Origin: Comamonas sp. KCTC 72670
GTDB taxonomy: Bacteria; Myxococcota; Myxococcia; Myxococcales; Myxococcaceae
Assembly (NCBI GenBank): GCA_014656495.1
Contig: BNCN01000002.1
Location: 682,001 to 746,000, forward strand
Reading direction: 5' to 3'
Length of the DNA stretch: 64,000 nucleotides
Below are positions 54,830 through 63,665 of this stretch, piece after piece. The notes under the pieces were generated by a model. The model had not been told where the DNA came from, made no database searches, and was given only the letters and a program-made list of their open reading frames with translations. Both the position numbers and the translations under genes were made by a program. Position 1 is the stretch's first letter. Each line of letters opens with the position of its first letter.

Positions 54830-55697
54830 GTCGAGGCGCTTGATACCAGGAACCACGCCTCGCAGACCCAGAACCCGTCAGCCCTCCGGGGATGGGCGGG
54901 CCGTGCGGGCGGCTCGGCGCGGCGCTTTCAAGCGTCCCTTGCCTGGCAGGTGGCGGAGGGAGCGGCTCCTCCGCCGCGCCGCCGAAGGCGCGGAAGGATG
55001 CAACCGGTCCCAGCGTGTCCTCGGCGGGGTCCATCCGAGGGCCGCCACCCCCGTCGTCGCCGTTGTCGTCGCCGGGCGTCGAGTCACCACCGCCGTTGGA
55101 GGTCGCGGACGCCACGGGAAGGAGGGCCCGCCAGACCGCCTCCGCCGAGGCCTGAACCTCCTCGTCCGTCACGTCTTCGCCCTGTCCCGCCCGGCGCACG
55201 AGTTCTCCGAGCACACCCCAGACGAGGCACTCGTGGACGCGGGTCCTTCCGGGTTCGAAGGCGCCCTCGCGCTCCCCCTGGGCGAGGACCTCGAGCACCT
55301 GTCCGCGAGTGGGGCTCCCTTGATCGGCCCTCGCGTCAGCGCCATCCCGGGGAATCGGGTGCAGGAACGTGAATCCAAAGAGATGCGGCTGGTGCAACGC
55401 CCATGAGGCCAGCTCACACCAGACGCTGAGGAAGACCGCGCGGAACCCAGGCCTGCGCCGGTTGCCATCCGCCAGTTGGTAGGCGACGGCCCCTACGTAG
55501 GACAGCTCCCGTTCCGTGAGGTTCCGCACGGCCTGGGCGAAGCCCTGTTTGCTGCCGTAGTGGCGGTACATCGTGCCCACGGAAAGGCGCGCCGCCCGGG
55601 CCAGCTCCTCGGCCCGGACGTTGTCATAGCCCCGCTGTGCCAGCAGCTCCGCCGCGTCGCGAAGCCCGAATGCCCGGATGTGGTCCCGCGTGTACAT
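54552..55697 (-). CDS. TetR-family regulator with an abnormal C-terminal extension
   Basis: A 381-residue frame. Residues about 10-56 form a TetR HTH (RAEELARAARLSVGTMYRHY, then GSKQGFAQAV), and the ligand-binding domain probably ends near residue 200 (EEVQASAEAVWRALLPVAS). After that the sequence is Gly/Asp/Pro-rich and then runs 278 bp in another frame over the start of pabB, with no stop. A normal TetR has about 200 residues, so a frameshift or lost stop is likely near 54850-55100. A 36-bp palindrome lies 25 bp upstream of the ATG at 55697, suggesting autoregulation. Confidence 0.75.
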   Translation of the reverse strand: MYTRDHIRAFGLRDAAELLAQRGYDNVRAEELARAARLSVGTMYRHYGSKQGFAQAVRNLTERELSYVGAVAYQLADGNRRRPGFRAVFLSVWCELASWALHQPHLFGFTFLHPIPRDGADARADQGSPTRGQVLEVLAQGEREGAFEPGRTRVHECLVWGVLGELVRRAGQGEDVTDEEVQASAEAVWRALLPVASATSNGGGDSTPGDDNGDDGGGGPRMDPAEDTLGPVASFRAFGGAAEEPLPPPPARQGTLESAAPSRPHGPPIPGGLTGSGSARRGSWYQAPRHAPATFRHLLSGPGVLRGVRCPGLQSGARGAEASARDAAPRGPAARASPGRPVPPGEHACQRGGPVLLPRRAALPPLHRQGRTVLHRRGAPA

Positions 55698-55721
55698 GCG
55701 CCCGTCCCCTGTCGCCGTGGC

Positions 55722-55757
55722 TGCCTGCGTGGAAGGAACGTTCCTTCCACGCAGGCA
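55722..55757. promoter_or_regulatory. 36-bp perfect palindrome upstream of the TetR gene
   Basis: Left arm TGCCTGCGTGGAAGGAA, centre CG, right arm its exact reverse complement, so the whole 36 bp is symmetric. It lies 25 bp upstream of the TetR ATG and 35 bp beyond the stop of the large ATPase gene. It contains the TetR-like inner core GGAACGTTCC. An operator for TetR autoregulation is favoured; a terminator of the ATPase transcript is possible. No U-tract follows. Confidence 0.7.
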
Positions 55758-55791
55758 TGTCTACAGGGAGGGGCTGACATGCCCTGGGGCG

Positions 55792-58700
55792 TCAGCGCGA
55801 GCCGCTGGCCTTGGGCGCTTGGGCGCCGCCGCTGCGTTCCAGCGAGCGCCGTGCTTCCTTGAGGATTTCATCTTCGGGGAGCTGGTCGGTCTTGATGACG
55901 GAGCGGTCGGCTTTGAGCTGTTGCACCTGTCCGTCGCGCAGCGCGTGAAACTGGCCCAGCCGCTGATTGGGGAGCTTGGCGTCCGCGTCGACCCGGGCCT
56001 CGTTGAACATGGGCTTGAGCTTCCTCAAGGCCACGTCCTCCTTCACCCGGCCCACGAACCAATTGCGCACGTTCTCCCGGCATTTGTAGTCGAGGTCTCC
56101 CGGGCTTTGCGTGGCCAGCATCACCCCGACGCCGGCGGAGCGCGCGCGCTTGAGCAGGTCCTCCATGGGTTGCTTGGTGGCGGGTTTGCTGGTCGCGGGC
56201 AGGTACATGTCCGCTTCGTCGAACAGGAGCACGGCTTGGAGTTGGGATGCCGGATGCTGACTGGCCCAGCGGTTCGTTTCGAGCAGGAGCTGTGACACCC
56301 AGAAGAGGATGCGGGCGCTGTCACCCAGGAACTTGGTGCTGATGATGCTGAGCCGCGTCTTTCCTGGAGTCGCCGCCGCGCCGCGCCCGAGCAGTTCATC
56401 CACGTCGAGGCGTTCACCTCCGGCGGCCAGGAGGGGACGGATGTTGAGGCGAAGGATTTCCAGGTCCTGGGCCAGCTTGGAGAAGGTTTTGGGGGGGAGG
56501 CCGCCCGCTTCTCGGAGCAGGGACTCGTCCTGGTCGGCGACGAACTGTTGCACCATCTCCAACGAGAGGTCCCTGCCCAGCGGGCGCTGCACCAGCAGCC
56601 GCAGGGCTTGGGTCAGCAGGGCCCGGGCCGCCCTGTCCGTGGGGCTGGTCTTGTAGTCGAGCATCCCCGCGATGGCATCGGCGGCCTGCTGGACGCCTTG
56701 TTCACGGTCGTCCGGCGCGAGGGCTTCAAGGCCTCGCGGAATCACGGGGATGGCGAGGGGGCGTCCGTCGGAGCGGCCCGGGGTGTAGAGCGCGACCTCG
56801 ACCCGTTCCCGCAACAGGCGGCGCCGCTCGAGCAGCGTGGGGTCCGACAGAGGGGCTTCCCAGTCGCGTTCGCGGGCATACGCCGCGAGGTCGCCCTTCC
56901 GGTCGATGAGGATGGCGGGGATGCCCCGAAGGAGGAGTTGCTCCAGGATGTTGAGCGCCAGCGTCGTCTTGCCGCTGCCAGTTCCCCCGAGAAAGGCGCT
57001 GTGTCGCGTCAGCTCCGCGGAGGGGTCCAGCATCACCGGCTGGGAGAAGACGCCCTCCGACGCGCCGATGCGCAGGGGGCCCGTGAGCGACTCTGAGGGG
57101 GCGGGGGACTGGGAACCCGCGACGGGGGAGGGGGGGCGCGCTCCGACATGGCCCAGTGGGTTCGGTGTGCCATGGGCGGGAGTGGCCGTCCGCACCGTCG
57201 TCAGCATCGTCGACGCGATGGTCAGGTTCTCCAACGGGTCCTCCGCGGACGCGCGGCCGGCTTTCTCCTTCTCCGGTTCCCGGTGTGGCGAGCCAGCCGC
57301 CTCGTCGGTCGCTTCATCCTGGTTCTGCGCTGAGGCACGTTCGTTCTTCTTCTCGGGACTCCGGCGCGCGGACGTGCCGGCCTCGTCCAGTGCGTCAGGC
57401 GGGGCGTTCACTGAAGCGCGTCCGTTCTTCTTCGCGGGTTCTCGGCGCGAGGCGGCGTCGTCCACGTCCGCCGCCTTCGTCTCGGCACCCGCTGAAGTCC
57501 CCGGATTTGCGCCGGCGCGGAGCTCCGCGGGGACCTCGGGTCCGAGCTTCAACGGGGTTGCGCTGTCGAACATCTCCGCCTGCCCTTTCGGGCCAGAAGT
57601 CGAGGCCGTGCCGCGGGCGCCCACCTGCCCGAGGGAGGTCGCTGCATCCGCCTGGCTCGCGGGCTTCGGGGGCTTGGGGCCAGACGGAGGATGTGGGGCG
57701 TCGAGTTGTTCCAGGCCGAGGATGTCACTGACGGACTTCAGCCGCGTGACGGGCCTGGCGGTGCGGCTCCATTCGATGAGGGCGGCCTCGCCCGCGTGCT
57801 TCTCACCGAAGCTGCGCAGGGCGACGAGGTCGCGCAGCTCCGTGTCTCCGACGATGACACGGCGGCCGCCCTTGCGGAGCAGGACGCCAATCTGCTCGGC
57901 GACGATGGTCCCGGTGGAGGAGGGGAACTCGGACGTCCGGACGAGGACGGGCGTCCTTCCCGCCGCCTTCTTGAGCGCATCCGTCATCTGGCGGCCGAGG
58001 CCACCGCCGCGCGGGCTTCGGTCACACAGCGCGACGAGGAGCTTGCTCCCCTCGGGGTGGACCTGGACATCCAGGATCTCGTTGTCCTTGGGCTTCACGG
58101 CGAAGCGGGGCGTACCGCCCAGCTCGCTGCTGCCCGCTTCGATGGCCCAGGCGAGCAGGGCCGCGACATCCGAGGCCTCCTCGGGGAGGTCCGCCTTGAA
58201 CGCCGCGCGGAAGTCCGTCCAGAGCTGGTCCATGTTCGGCGTGCTCTGCTGGGGGAGCACCTGGGGCTTCCTCGCATCGGCCTGTGGGCGCTTGAGCGGG
58301 AACTCCGGGGGGAGCTTCTGGTCCTGGATGGCGCGGTCGCGGTAGCGGCGGCACTCGTTCAAGACGTCGCGGGCACGTCCTCCGCCGAGCACCTCGAAGC
58401 CTTTCGCCGGAAAGGGCCACGTCGGGTCCGTCCGGCTGACGGTGGCGCCGCGCTGCTCGAACAGCGACTGCAGCCGCCGGGCCGCGAGGTCTCGGGCCGT
58501 GTCGGCCGTCACCGTCTGCTCCAGTATCACCGGCTCGGGGTCGTTCTCGATGCGGTCCACAATCGACTGATTGAGGAGCGGCCCCATCTTCGTCCAGTAG
58601 TCCGAGAGGCAGCAGAACACCACGATGGAGCGGGGCACGCGGCTGGCGATGGCCGCGAGGCTGTTCATGGCGCGGCGGAACGAGCCCTCCATCTGTGGTC

Positions 58701-59502
58701 GCTGCTCGAAGTCGCTGACGTCCTCCACCTGGTCCACGCAAATCACGAGCGCCTGCTCCAGCGCCCCCATCAGGCGCCCCAGATGCTCCACCATGCGCGT
58801 GGGCGCATCGTCCGCGGTGCGTGGAATCAGGTTCCCGATGACGTTCCGGTCCGCTTGAGACAGCTCCTCGCAGCGGAGCCAGTGAAAGATGCGGCGGTTG
58901 AGGCGCGGGTCGCGGCGTTGCAGGTAGATGAGGGCTCGAAGCAGGTCCACCTCCACATGCTGGAAGCGCGAGTCTCCGAGCAGCTCGTCCGCCACCGCGC
59001 GGATGGTTCCGTGGAGTTCCTCGTCCTCGAGGACCTTCTCGTCCGGGATGAGGGGCGCGAAGGCGCTGTTGCACTGGGCCATCAGCGCGTCGGAGAGGTG
59101 CATCAAGCCGCTGTCGTCATCGTCGCCCGCCAGGTCGAAGGGCTTGTCCAGCGAGTCGATGAGGTTGGACAGGATGTAGCGGTCGTACTGCGCGGCATCG
59201 ACGGTCATCGGCATGTAGCCGACGAAGCCCTTTCGCTGGCCGTGCGCGAAGTTGCGGAAGGCGCGGACCAGGTGCGTCTTGCCGCTGCCCGAATCTCCGA
59301 GGAGGAGCAGCAGCTTGCCTGAATCCGGAGGCGTGTCCGAGGTGGCCCGGTCGAGCAGACGCTTGAAGGCGCGGCGCGCCGGGGCGTTGAGGGCCTCCAC
59401 GTCGAACGGGTCCGCCTGCCAGATGTGCTGGCCCTGTTCGACGCTGCTGAAGACCTCGCGGGTGTCGTTGAGGAAGATATCGAGTCGAGGGTCGTTGGCC
59501 AC
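55792..59502 (-). CDS. Large dual P-loop ATPase (AAA+ plus HerA/FtsK-like), defence-cluster candidate
   Basis: A 1236-residue protein. An N-terminal AAA+ ATPase has Walker A GDSGSGKT (69-76) and sensor-like LVICVDQVEDVSDFEQ near 245; a middle region (about 450-640) contains VLVRTSEFPSSTGTIVAEQI and is unassigned; residues 678-758 are three diverged copies of a charged EPEKKNxRAS repeat; the C-terminal part is a HerA/VirB4-like ATPase with Walker A GGTGSGKTT (839-847), IDRKGDLAAYA and Walker B LLFDEADMYLP (1092-1098). It starts at GTG 59502 with CAGGAGCG upstream. Probably a DNA translocase or helicase acting with the upstream nuclease. Last gene of the operon. Confidence 0.85.
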   Translation of the reverse strand: MANDPRLDIFLNDTREVFSSVEQGQHIWQADPFDVEALNAPARRAFKRLLDRATSDTPPDSGKLLLLLGDSGSGKTHLVRAFRNFAHGQRKGFVGYMPMTVDAAQYDRYILSNLIDSLDKPFDLAGDDDDSGLMHLSDALMAQCNSAFAPLIPDEKVLEDEELHGTIRAVADELLGDSRFQHVEVDLLRALIYLQRRDPRLNRRIFHWLRCEELSQADRNVIGNLIPRTADDAPTRMVEHLGRLMGALEQALVICVDQVEDVSDFEQRPQMEGSFRRAMNSLAAIASRVPRSIVVFCCLSDYWTKMGPLLNQSIVDRIENDPEPVILEQTVTADTARDLAARRLQSLFEQRGATVSRTDPTWPFPAKGFEVLGGGRARDVLNECRRYRDRAIQDQKLPPEFPLKRPQADARKPQVLPQQSTPNMDQLWTDFRAAFKADLPEEASDVAALLAWAIEAGSSELGGTPRFAVKPKDNEILDVQVHPEGSKLLVALCDRSPRGGGLGRQMTDALKKAAGRTPVLVRTSEFPSSTGTIVAEQIGVLLRKGGRRVIVGDTELRDLVALRSFGEKHAGEAALIEWSRTARPVTRLKSVSDILGLEQLDAPHPPSGPKPPKPASQADAATSLGQVGARGTASTSGPKGQAEMFDSATPLKLGPEVPAELRAGANPGTSAGAETKAADVDDAASRREPAKKNGRASVNAPPDALDEAGTSARRSPEKKNERASAQNQDEATDEAAGSPHREPEKEKAGRASAEDPLENLTIASTMLTTVRTATPAHGTPNPLGHVGARPPSPVAGSQSPAPSESLTGPLRIGASEGVFSQPVMLDPSAELTRHSAFLGGTGSGKTTLALNILEQLLLRGIPAILIDRKGDLAAYARERDWEAPLSDPTLLERRRLLRERVEVALYTPGRSDGRPLAIPVIPRGLEALAPDDREQGVQQAADAIAGMLDYKTSPTDRAARALLTQALRLLVQRPLGRDLSLEMVQQFVADQDESLLREAGGLPPKTFSKLAQDLEILRLNIRPLLAAGGERLDVDELLGRGAAATPGKTRLSIISTKFLGDSARILFWVSQLLLETNRWASQHPASQLQAVLLFDEADMYLPATSKPATKQPMEDLLKRARSAGVGVMLATQSPGDLDYKCRENVRNWFVGRVKEDVALRKLKPMFNEARVDADAKLPNQRLGQFHALRDGQVQQLKADRSVIKTDQLPEDEILKEARRSLERSGGAQAPKASGSR
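57229..57471. repeat. Degenerate internal repeats in the large ATPase gene
   Basis: About 81 bp each, three units encode Ala/Glu/Lys/Arg-rich stretches such as SRREPAKKNGRASVNAP, ARRSPEKKNERASAQN and PHREPEKEKAGRASAE. They form a charged, probably flexible linker between the middle region and the HerA-like domain. Similarity is clear in protein but partly eroded in DNA. Confidence 0.6.
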
Positions 59503-59523
59503 GGGACGCTCCTGGAAGACGGG

Positions 59524-60636
59524 CTAGACGACGACGAAGTGGAAGCGGGCGCCGAACGAGCGGACCTCGGACTCGGCGACGTCCTTGGGGTCCATGGCGG
59601 ACACGAGGTCCGCCCGGCTCAGCGACAAGCGCCGGCTTCGGTTGGCCTCCAGCAGCGCGGCGTCGAAGGCCTCCCGGTCGCTCCACTCGGGCTGGAGGGC
59701 CTTCCACACATGCGAGATGAAGACCTTGTTCATGCCGAAGCGCCCCGTGGGCAGGGCCCGGGCCACCGTGAGCACCTGCTCGGCGAACGACGCCTCGGCG
59801 GCGTGGGACGTCGACGCTGTCTCGGCGGGCTCGGACACGGCGTCCGGAACCGTGGGCGTGATGGTGACGACAGGCGTCGTTCGCGCGGTGATTGCGGGGG
59901 CTGGCGTTGCCGCTGGCTCCCGGGTGCCCTTGTCGGGGGCGTCAGCTGGCTCGCTGGCTCCTGCCTCGGCGTCCTCGGAGAGGGCCCACTGGCGTTGCAG
60001 GGACAGCCGCAAGGCCTCCGCGTCCGCACGGGTGGCGCCGGCCGCGCGGGCCGCGAGCTGCTCCAGGGCCTGTGCCGGAGCCTTCGTGTCCGTATCCAGC
60101 AGCTTGCCGAGCAGGTGTGCCTGCACGGCGCTCAGCGTGAAGGGACGGTCCGTCTCCACACCCAGCTGGCGCCACAGCAGGCGGTCTCGCGTCTGCGCCA
60201 GGGTGAGGCCTTCCTCGGCGTCCAGCGCATGGGCCCGTTGTAGCGCGGCGGCCCGCACCCCGTCCGCATCCTTCATGCGGCCCAGCACGGCCTTCGTGGG
60301 CGGAAGGCCCAGGCTGTACGCCACCAGATAGGTGGCCTTCAGCTTCCTCCACGTGAGTTCGCGCGGCGGCTGCTCGAGCTTGAGGAACCGCAGCACCTGC
60401 GTCCGTCCGGCGGGCGTCAGCTCCAGGGCGCTGCGAGCGCGGGGCGCGGCCTGGCCCTTCTCCAGCAGCGCCGCCAGCAGCGATTCGAACCGAGCCTTCC
60501 ATTCCGCGCGGCTGAGCTGGTGCTCCACGAAGGGCCGGAGCGCGGCCTCCAATTCCTTGCGCGTGCCGCGGCGCTCGGAGCGGGTCATCAGCCATGCCAG
60601 GGCCATGCCTGAAAGGCGGTGGTCAGCGCTTCCCAT
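59524..60636 (-). CDS. Unknown protein of the nuclease/ATPase cluster (winged-helix-like)
   Basis: A 370-residue protein. The N-terminal about 110 residues look like a winged helix (TRKELEAALRPFVEHQLSRA and LELTPAGRTQVLRFLKLE), a central helical region follows, then a Pro/Thr/Ala-rich linker (about 215-270) and a C-terminal helical segment (FGMNKVFISHVWKALQPEWS) ending in a short hydrophobic tail (FGARFHFVVV). No enzymatic motif is recognised. The ATG at 60636 has GGGAAGGA upstream and overlaps the nuclease stop by 14 bp; the ATPase gene starts 21 bp downstream. It is likely an adaptor or DNA-recognition subunit. Confidence 0.75.
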   Translation of the reverse strand: MGSADHRLSGMALAWLMTRSERRGTRKELEAALRPFVEHQLSRAEWKARFESLLAALLEKGQAAPRARSALELTPAGRTQVLRFLKLEQPPRELTWRKLKATYLVAYSLGLPPTKAVLGRMKDADGVRAAALQRAHALDAEEGLTLAQTRDRLLWRQLGVETDRPFTLSAVQAHLLGKLLDTDTKAPAQALEQLAARAAGATRADAEALRLSLQRQWALSEDAEAGASEPADAPDKGTREPAATPAPAITARTTPVVTITPTVPDAVSEPAETASTSHAAEASFAEQVLTVARALPTGRFGMNKVFISHVWKALQPEWSDREAFDAALLEANRSRRLSLSRADLVSAMDPKDVAESEVRSFGARFHFVVV

Positions 60637-61843
60637 TCGGTGTGTCCTTCCCGGTGAGCTCACCCCTGCGGGTGGCAATCAACGTGTCGAGGGTTTCGAG
60701 AATCTCTTCCAGCCGGGCCACCACGTCGTCCGCGAGGAAGCGGACCACCCAGAAGCCCGCGCACTGGAGCGCGACGTCCTTGCGACGGTCCCTGCGGAAG
60801 CCGTCGGGGTTGCGGAAATGGAAGTACCCGTCGATCTCCACCGCCAGCCGCAGCTCGGTGCAGAGCAGGTCCACTTCCAGGGCGCGGGCACCCTTGCCCG
60901 GGTTCACCCGGCCATTGAGGACGAAGAGGCCCTTTGTCCCGGCGTGCTCCTGGAGCCGGGCGTGCAGGAACTCCTCGGCCTTGCTGCGCGCCTGGCCGTC
61001 CGCCTCCGCGTAGACGGAGGCCAGGGTCTGGACCGTTGAGTCGTAGAGCTGGACGACCTGTTCGGAGGCGCCTTCCTGCCGGAGCCGCGCACGCGTGGTG
61101 TCCACGGCGGCGCTGGCGGAGCCAGGCAGCGCCACCGCCACCTGGGGCGCCAGGTCCAGCCGGCCCTCCCGCAGCATCGCGAGGGCGTGGGACTCCTCCC
61201 GTCGCAGGTGCTCGGCGAGGGTTTCGGGAGCGAGCACGCAGCCCGTCGTGAGCGCGGGCGCCGCGGCGCACAGGGCCGCCGCGGTCCGGACCGCCCGGAA
61301 GTCCGAGGACCCAGCCCTGACGCGGAGCGCCGGCGTGGAGCCCTCGGGGACCAGCGCGAGCAGGGCCTGGAGCGCTGGCAGTGGCGCGCGGGCAATGGCC
61401 CGTTGAACCACCTCCGGCATCACCCCCGGCACCGGCGCCGCCGGGGCTTCCAGGAGCGCCTGACACAGCTCCCAGGTGGCCGCATGGGAATGGGGCGGCG
61501 TCAGCCCTTCCAGCAGCACCCGGCGCTCATGGGCCGTCTTGCCCTGGAACCGGGGCACGCGTCCGCGGCCCTCGGGCTGGGCCCGGATGACGAAGGCCTC
61601 CGCGTCCTCCACCAGGTCCCTTTCCCGGGCCAACGCCGAGGCCCAGGCCGTGACGACGCTCCGCACGTCATCACCCTCCACGATGACGACGCTCGTGCCG
61701 CGCCGTTGAATCCATTCTGTCCAGACGGTCAGCGCCTGCTCGGGCGGACCGACGAGCGTGCTCAGTGTCGCAATGCCTTGCGCGCGCCGCTGTGCATGTC
61801 GGTCCAATGCGTCGAGAAGCGCCGCATCCAGTGATGGCTGCAA
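60623..61843 (-). CDS. DUF559/Vsr-like nuclease protein, first gene of the cluster
   Basis: A 406-residue protein. The first about 310 residues are largely helical and unassigned. The C-terminal part (321-375) is a DUF559 (Vsr-like PD-(D/E)XK) nuclease: LEVDLLCTE, then AVEIDGYFHF with Glu336-x-Asp338, then RRDRRKDVALQCAGFWVVRF with its basic and arginine residues. It starts with TTG at 61843 preceded by GGGGGAAA, the only start with a good ribosome-binding site. The next gene overlaps its end. Such a nuclease paired with a HerA-like translocase suggests restriction of foreign DNA (inference). Confidence 0.8.
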   Translation of the reverse strand: MQPSLDAALLDALDRHAQRRAQGIATLSTLVGPPEQALTVWTEWIQRRGTSVVIVEGDDVRSVVTAWASALARERDLVEDAEAFVIRAQPEGRGRVPRFQGKTAHERRVLLEGLTPPHSHAATWELCQALLEAPAAPVPGVMPEVVQRAIARAPLPALQALLALVPEGSTPALRVRAGSSDFRAVRTAAALCAAAPALTTGCVLAPETLAEHLRREESHALAMLREGRLDLAPQVAVALPGSASAAVDTTRARLRQEGASEQVVQLYDSTVQTLASVYAEADGQARSKAEEFLHARLQEHAGTKGLFVLNGRVNPGKGARALEVDLLCTELRLAVEIDGYFHFRNPDGFRRDRRKDVALQCAGFWVVRFLADDVVARLEEILETLDTLIATRRGELTGKDTPNGKR

Positions 61844-62043
61844 GCAATTTCCCCCAAGGTCGCGTGGTGTTGGCCCTGCGCGATGGGTTGGAAGCCTGCG
61901 CTCCTCGTGGACCTCAATGCAACCCCCGGAGGAGGTATGGACAGATGCAATTCATTGTGCTGGGGCGGCTCGCCGAGTCAGTCATTACTTCGCGAGGTCT
62001 TCCAAGCCCCAGTCATGACAACACCAGACACTGTCACGAAGAC
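61844..62043. promoter_or_regulatory. Likely promoter region of the nuclease/ATPase cluster
   Basis: A 200-bp gap between the stop of the FAD monooxygenase gene and the TTG start of the cluster, both on the minus strand. It is visibly more A/T-rich than its surroundings. No clear box can be assigned, but there is no other room for a promoter of the cluster. Confidence 0.35.
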
Positions 62044-63627
62044 TCACGGGTCCTCGACACCCAGGGCCGTGCGCAGCTCTGGCAGCCGCGCGAGTGGCAC
62101 CGCGCCGAAGACGAAGCGGTCCGGCCTCACCACGGCGATGTCCGCGCCATGCCGCCGGAACCACTCCGACAGCCTCCCGGTGTGGTCCTCCACGCCGTCC
62201 GCGTCCCGGACGGGAACGCCCGCGGAGTGCACGGTGAGGGCCCGGCCGCCCAGCGCGTCCGCCAGCTCCCGCCCCACCTCGCTGCCCATGCGGCAGCCTC
62301 GGCTCAGCACCGCGAAGCCCGGACCCAGACTGTCATCCAGGAGGTGCTCCTGGCCGGACGCGGAGCGGACGCGGGGCTGCGGCAGATAGCTTCCCTCGGC
62401 GGCCTTCCGGCCCGAGCGGCGGCCTCCCAGCACCCAGCCCTCCTCGATGGAGGGCTCCGGCTTGAGCGGGAAGCCCTCCACGAAGCGGCGCGCGGAAGGG
62501 ATCGCCTGGAGTCCCCTCAGCAGCGTGTCGCGCACCCAGGCCATGGGTCTGCTGCGCGCGTTGAACACGGAGCCCAGCCGCGCCGTGGCGTCGAGCAGCG
62601 CGTGGACATGGGGTCGGCGCTCGACGGTGTACGTGTCCAGCAGGGCCTCCGGCGCGCGCCCCTGGAGCACCCACGCCACCTTCCACGCGAGGTTCGCCGC
62701 GTCGCGCAGGCCCGAGACCAGGCCCTGGCCCAGGAAGGGAGGCATCAGGTGGGCCGCGTCTCCGGCGAGGAAGGTGCGGCCCACCCGCCAGTGCCGCGCC
62801 ACCACGGAGCGGACGTTGTAGAGCTGCGCGCGCTCCACCTTCACCCGGTCCGGATTCACATACGGGCCCATCAGGCGGCGGATGGTGCCCGGCTGCATCA
62901 TCTCCTCGCCCGTCTCGCCGGCGCGCAGGCGGAACTCCCAGCGGAACTGGTCCACGGGCCCGCGTCCGAGGAAGGCGGGCCGCTCCGGGTCACAGACGAC
63001 GTGGCACTCGGCGGGGGCGTCCTCCTCGGCCACGGTGCCGGAGATGGCAATCCAGGGCTCCTGCGCGCCCTGCTCCTCCAGGGGGACGCCCAGCTGCGCG
63101 CGGACGGTGCTCCGCCCGCCGTCGCACGCCACCAGGTACCGGCCGTGCACCGTGTGCCGCGCGCCCGTGGTGGGCTCGCGGTAGCGCACGGTGACGCCCG
63201 CGCCGTCCTGCTCGAGCGACTCCACGTCGGTGCCGGTGCGCAGCTCGGCGGCGGGGAAGCGCGAGAGCCCCTCTCGCAGGGCCTGCTCCAGCAGCGGCGG
63301 AGAGAAGGACCACATGGGCGTGTAGCCGAAGCCGGAGTCGGCCTCGCCCAGCCGCACCTGCGCGATGGGCTGGCCCCCCACGCCGGAGAAGGTGACGTGC
63401 CGGCCCTGGCGCAGGCCGGGCTTCATCGCGTCGATGAGGCCCGCCGCCTGGTAGATGCGCAGCGCCTCGTCGTCACAGGAGAAGGCGCGGGGCTGGCCGT
63501 GAGGGGCGCGCTCCCGCTCCAGGACGAGCACCCGCACGCCCTGCAGGCCGAGCAGGTTGGCGGTGAGGATGCCCACCGGCCCCCCGCCCGCGATGACGAC
63601 ATCCACCTCCTCGACGTCCGCTGACAT
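62044..63627 (-). CDS. FAD-dependent aromatic monooxygenase (MhpA-like)
   Basis: A 527-residue class A flavoprotein monooxygenase. The Rossmann motif VVIAGGGPVGILTANLLGLQ starts near residue 9, the DG motif YLVACDGGRSTVRAQLG near 165, and the GD motif FLAGDAAHLMPPFLGQGLVS near 295. The C-terminal region resembles the thioredoxin-like lid of phenol hydroxylase-type enzymes. It likely hydroxylates an aromatic ring with NAD(P)H. 3-(3-hydroxyphenyl)propionate hydroxylase is the closest named type, but the true substrate is unknown. The truncated epimerase gene upstream may belong to the same unit (38-bp gap). Confidence 0.87.
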   Translation of the reverse strand: MSADVEEVDVVIAGGGPVGILTANLLGLQGVRVLVLERERAPHGQPRAFSCDDEALRIYQAAGLIDAMKPGLRQGRHVTFSGVGGQPIAQVRLGEADSGFGYTPMWSFSPPLLEQALREGLSRFPAAELRTGTDVESLEQDGAGVTVRYREPTTGARHTVHGRYLVACDGGRSTVRAQLGVPLEEQGAQEPWIAISGTVAEEDAPAECHVVCDPERPAFLGRGPVDQFRWEFRLRAGETGEEMMQPGTIRRLMGPYVNPDRVKVERAQLYNVRSVVARHWRVGRTFLAGDAAHLMPPFLGQGLVSGLRDAANLAWKVAWVLQGRAPEALLDTYTVERRPHVHALLDATARLGSVFNARSRPMAWVRDTLLRGLQAIPSARRFVEGFPLKPEPSIEEGWVLGGRRSGRKAAEGSYLPQPRVRSASGQEHLLDDSLGPGFAVLSRGCRMGSEVGRELADALGGRALTVHSAGVPVRDADGVEDHTGRLSEWFRRHGADIAVVRPDRFVFGAVPLARLPELRTALGVEDP

Positions 63628-63665
63628 GGACTTCCCCCCGGAAGCAGGCCCGCTGGAGGGGGAGT

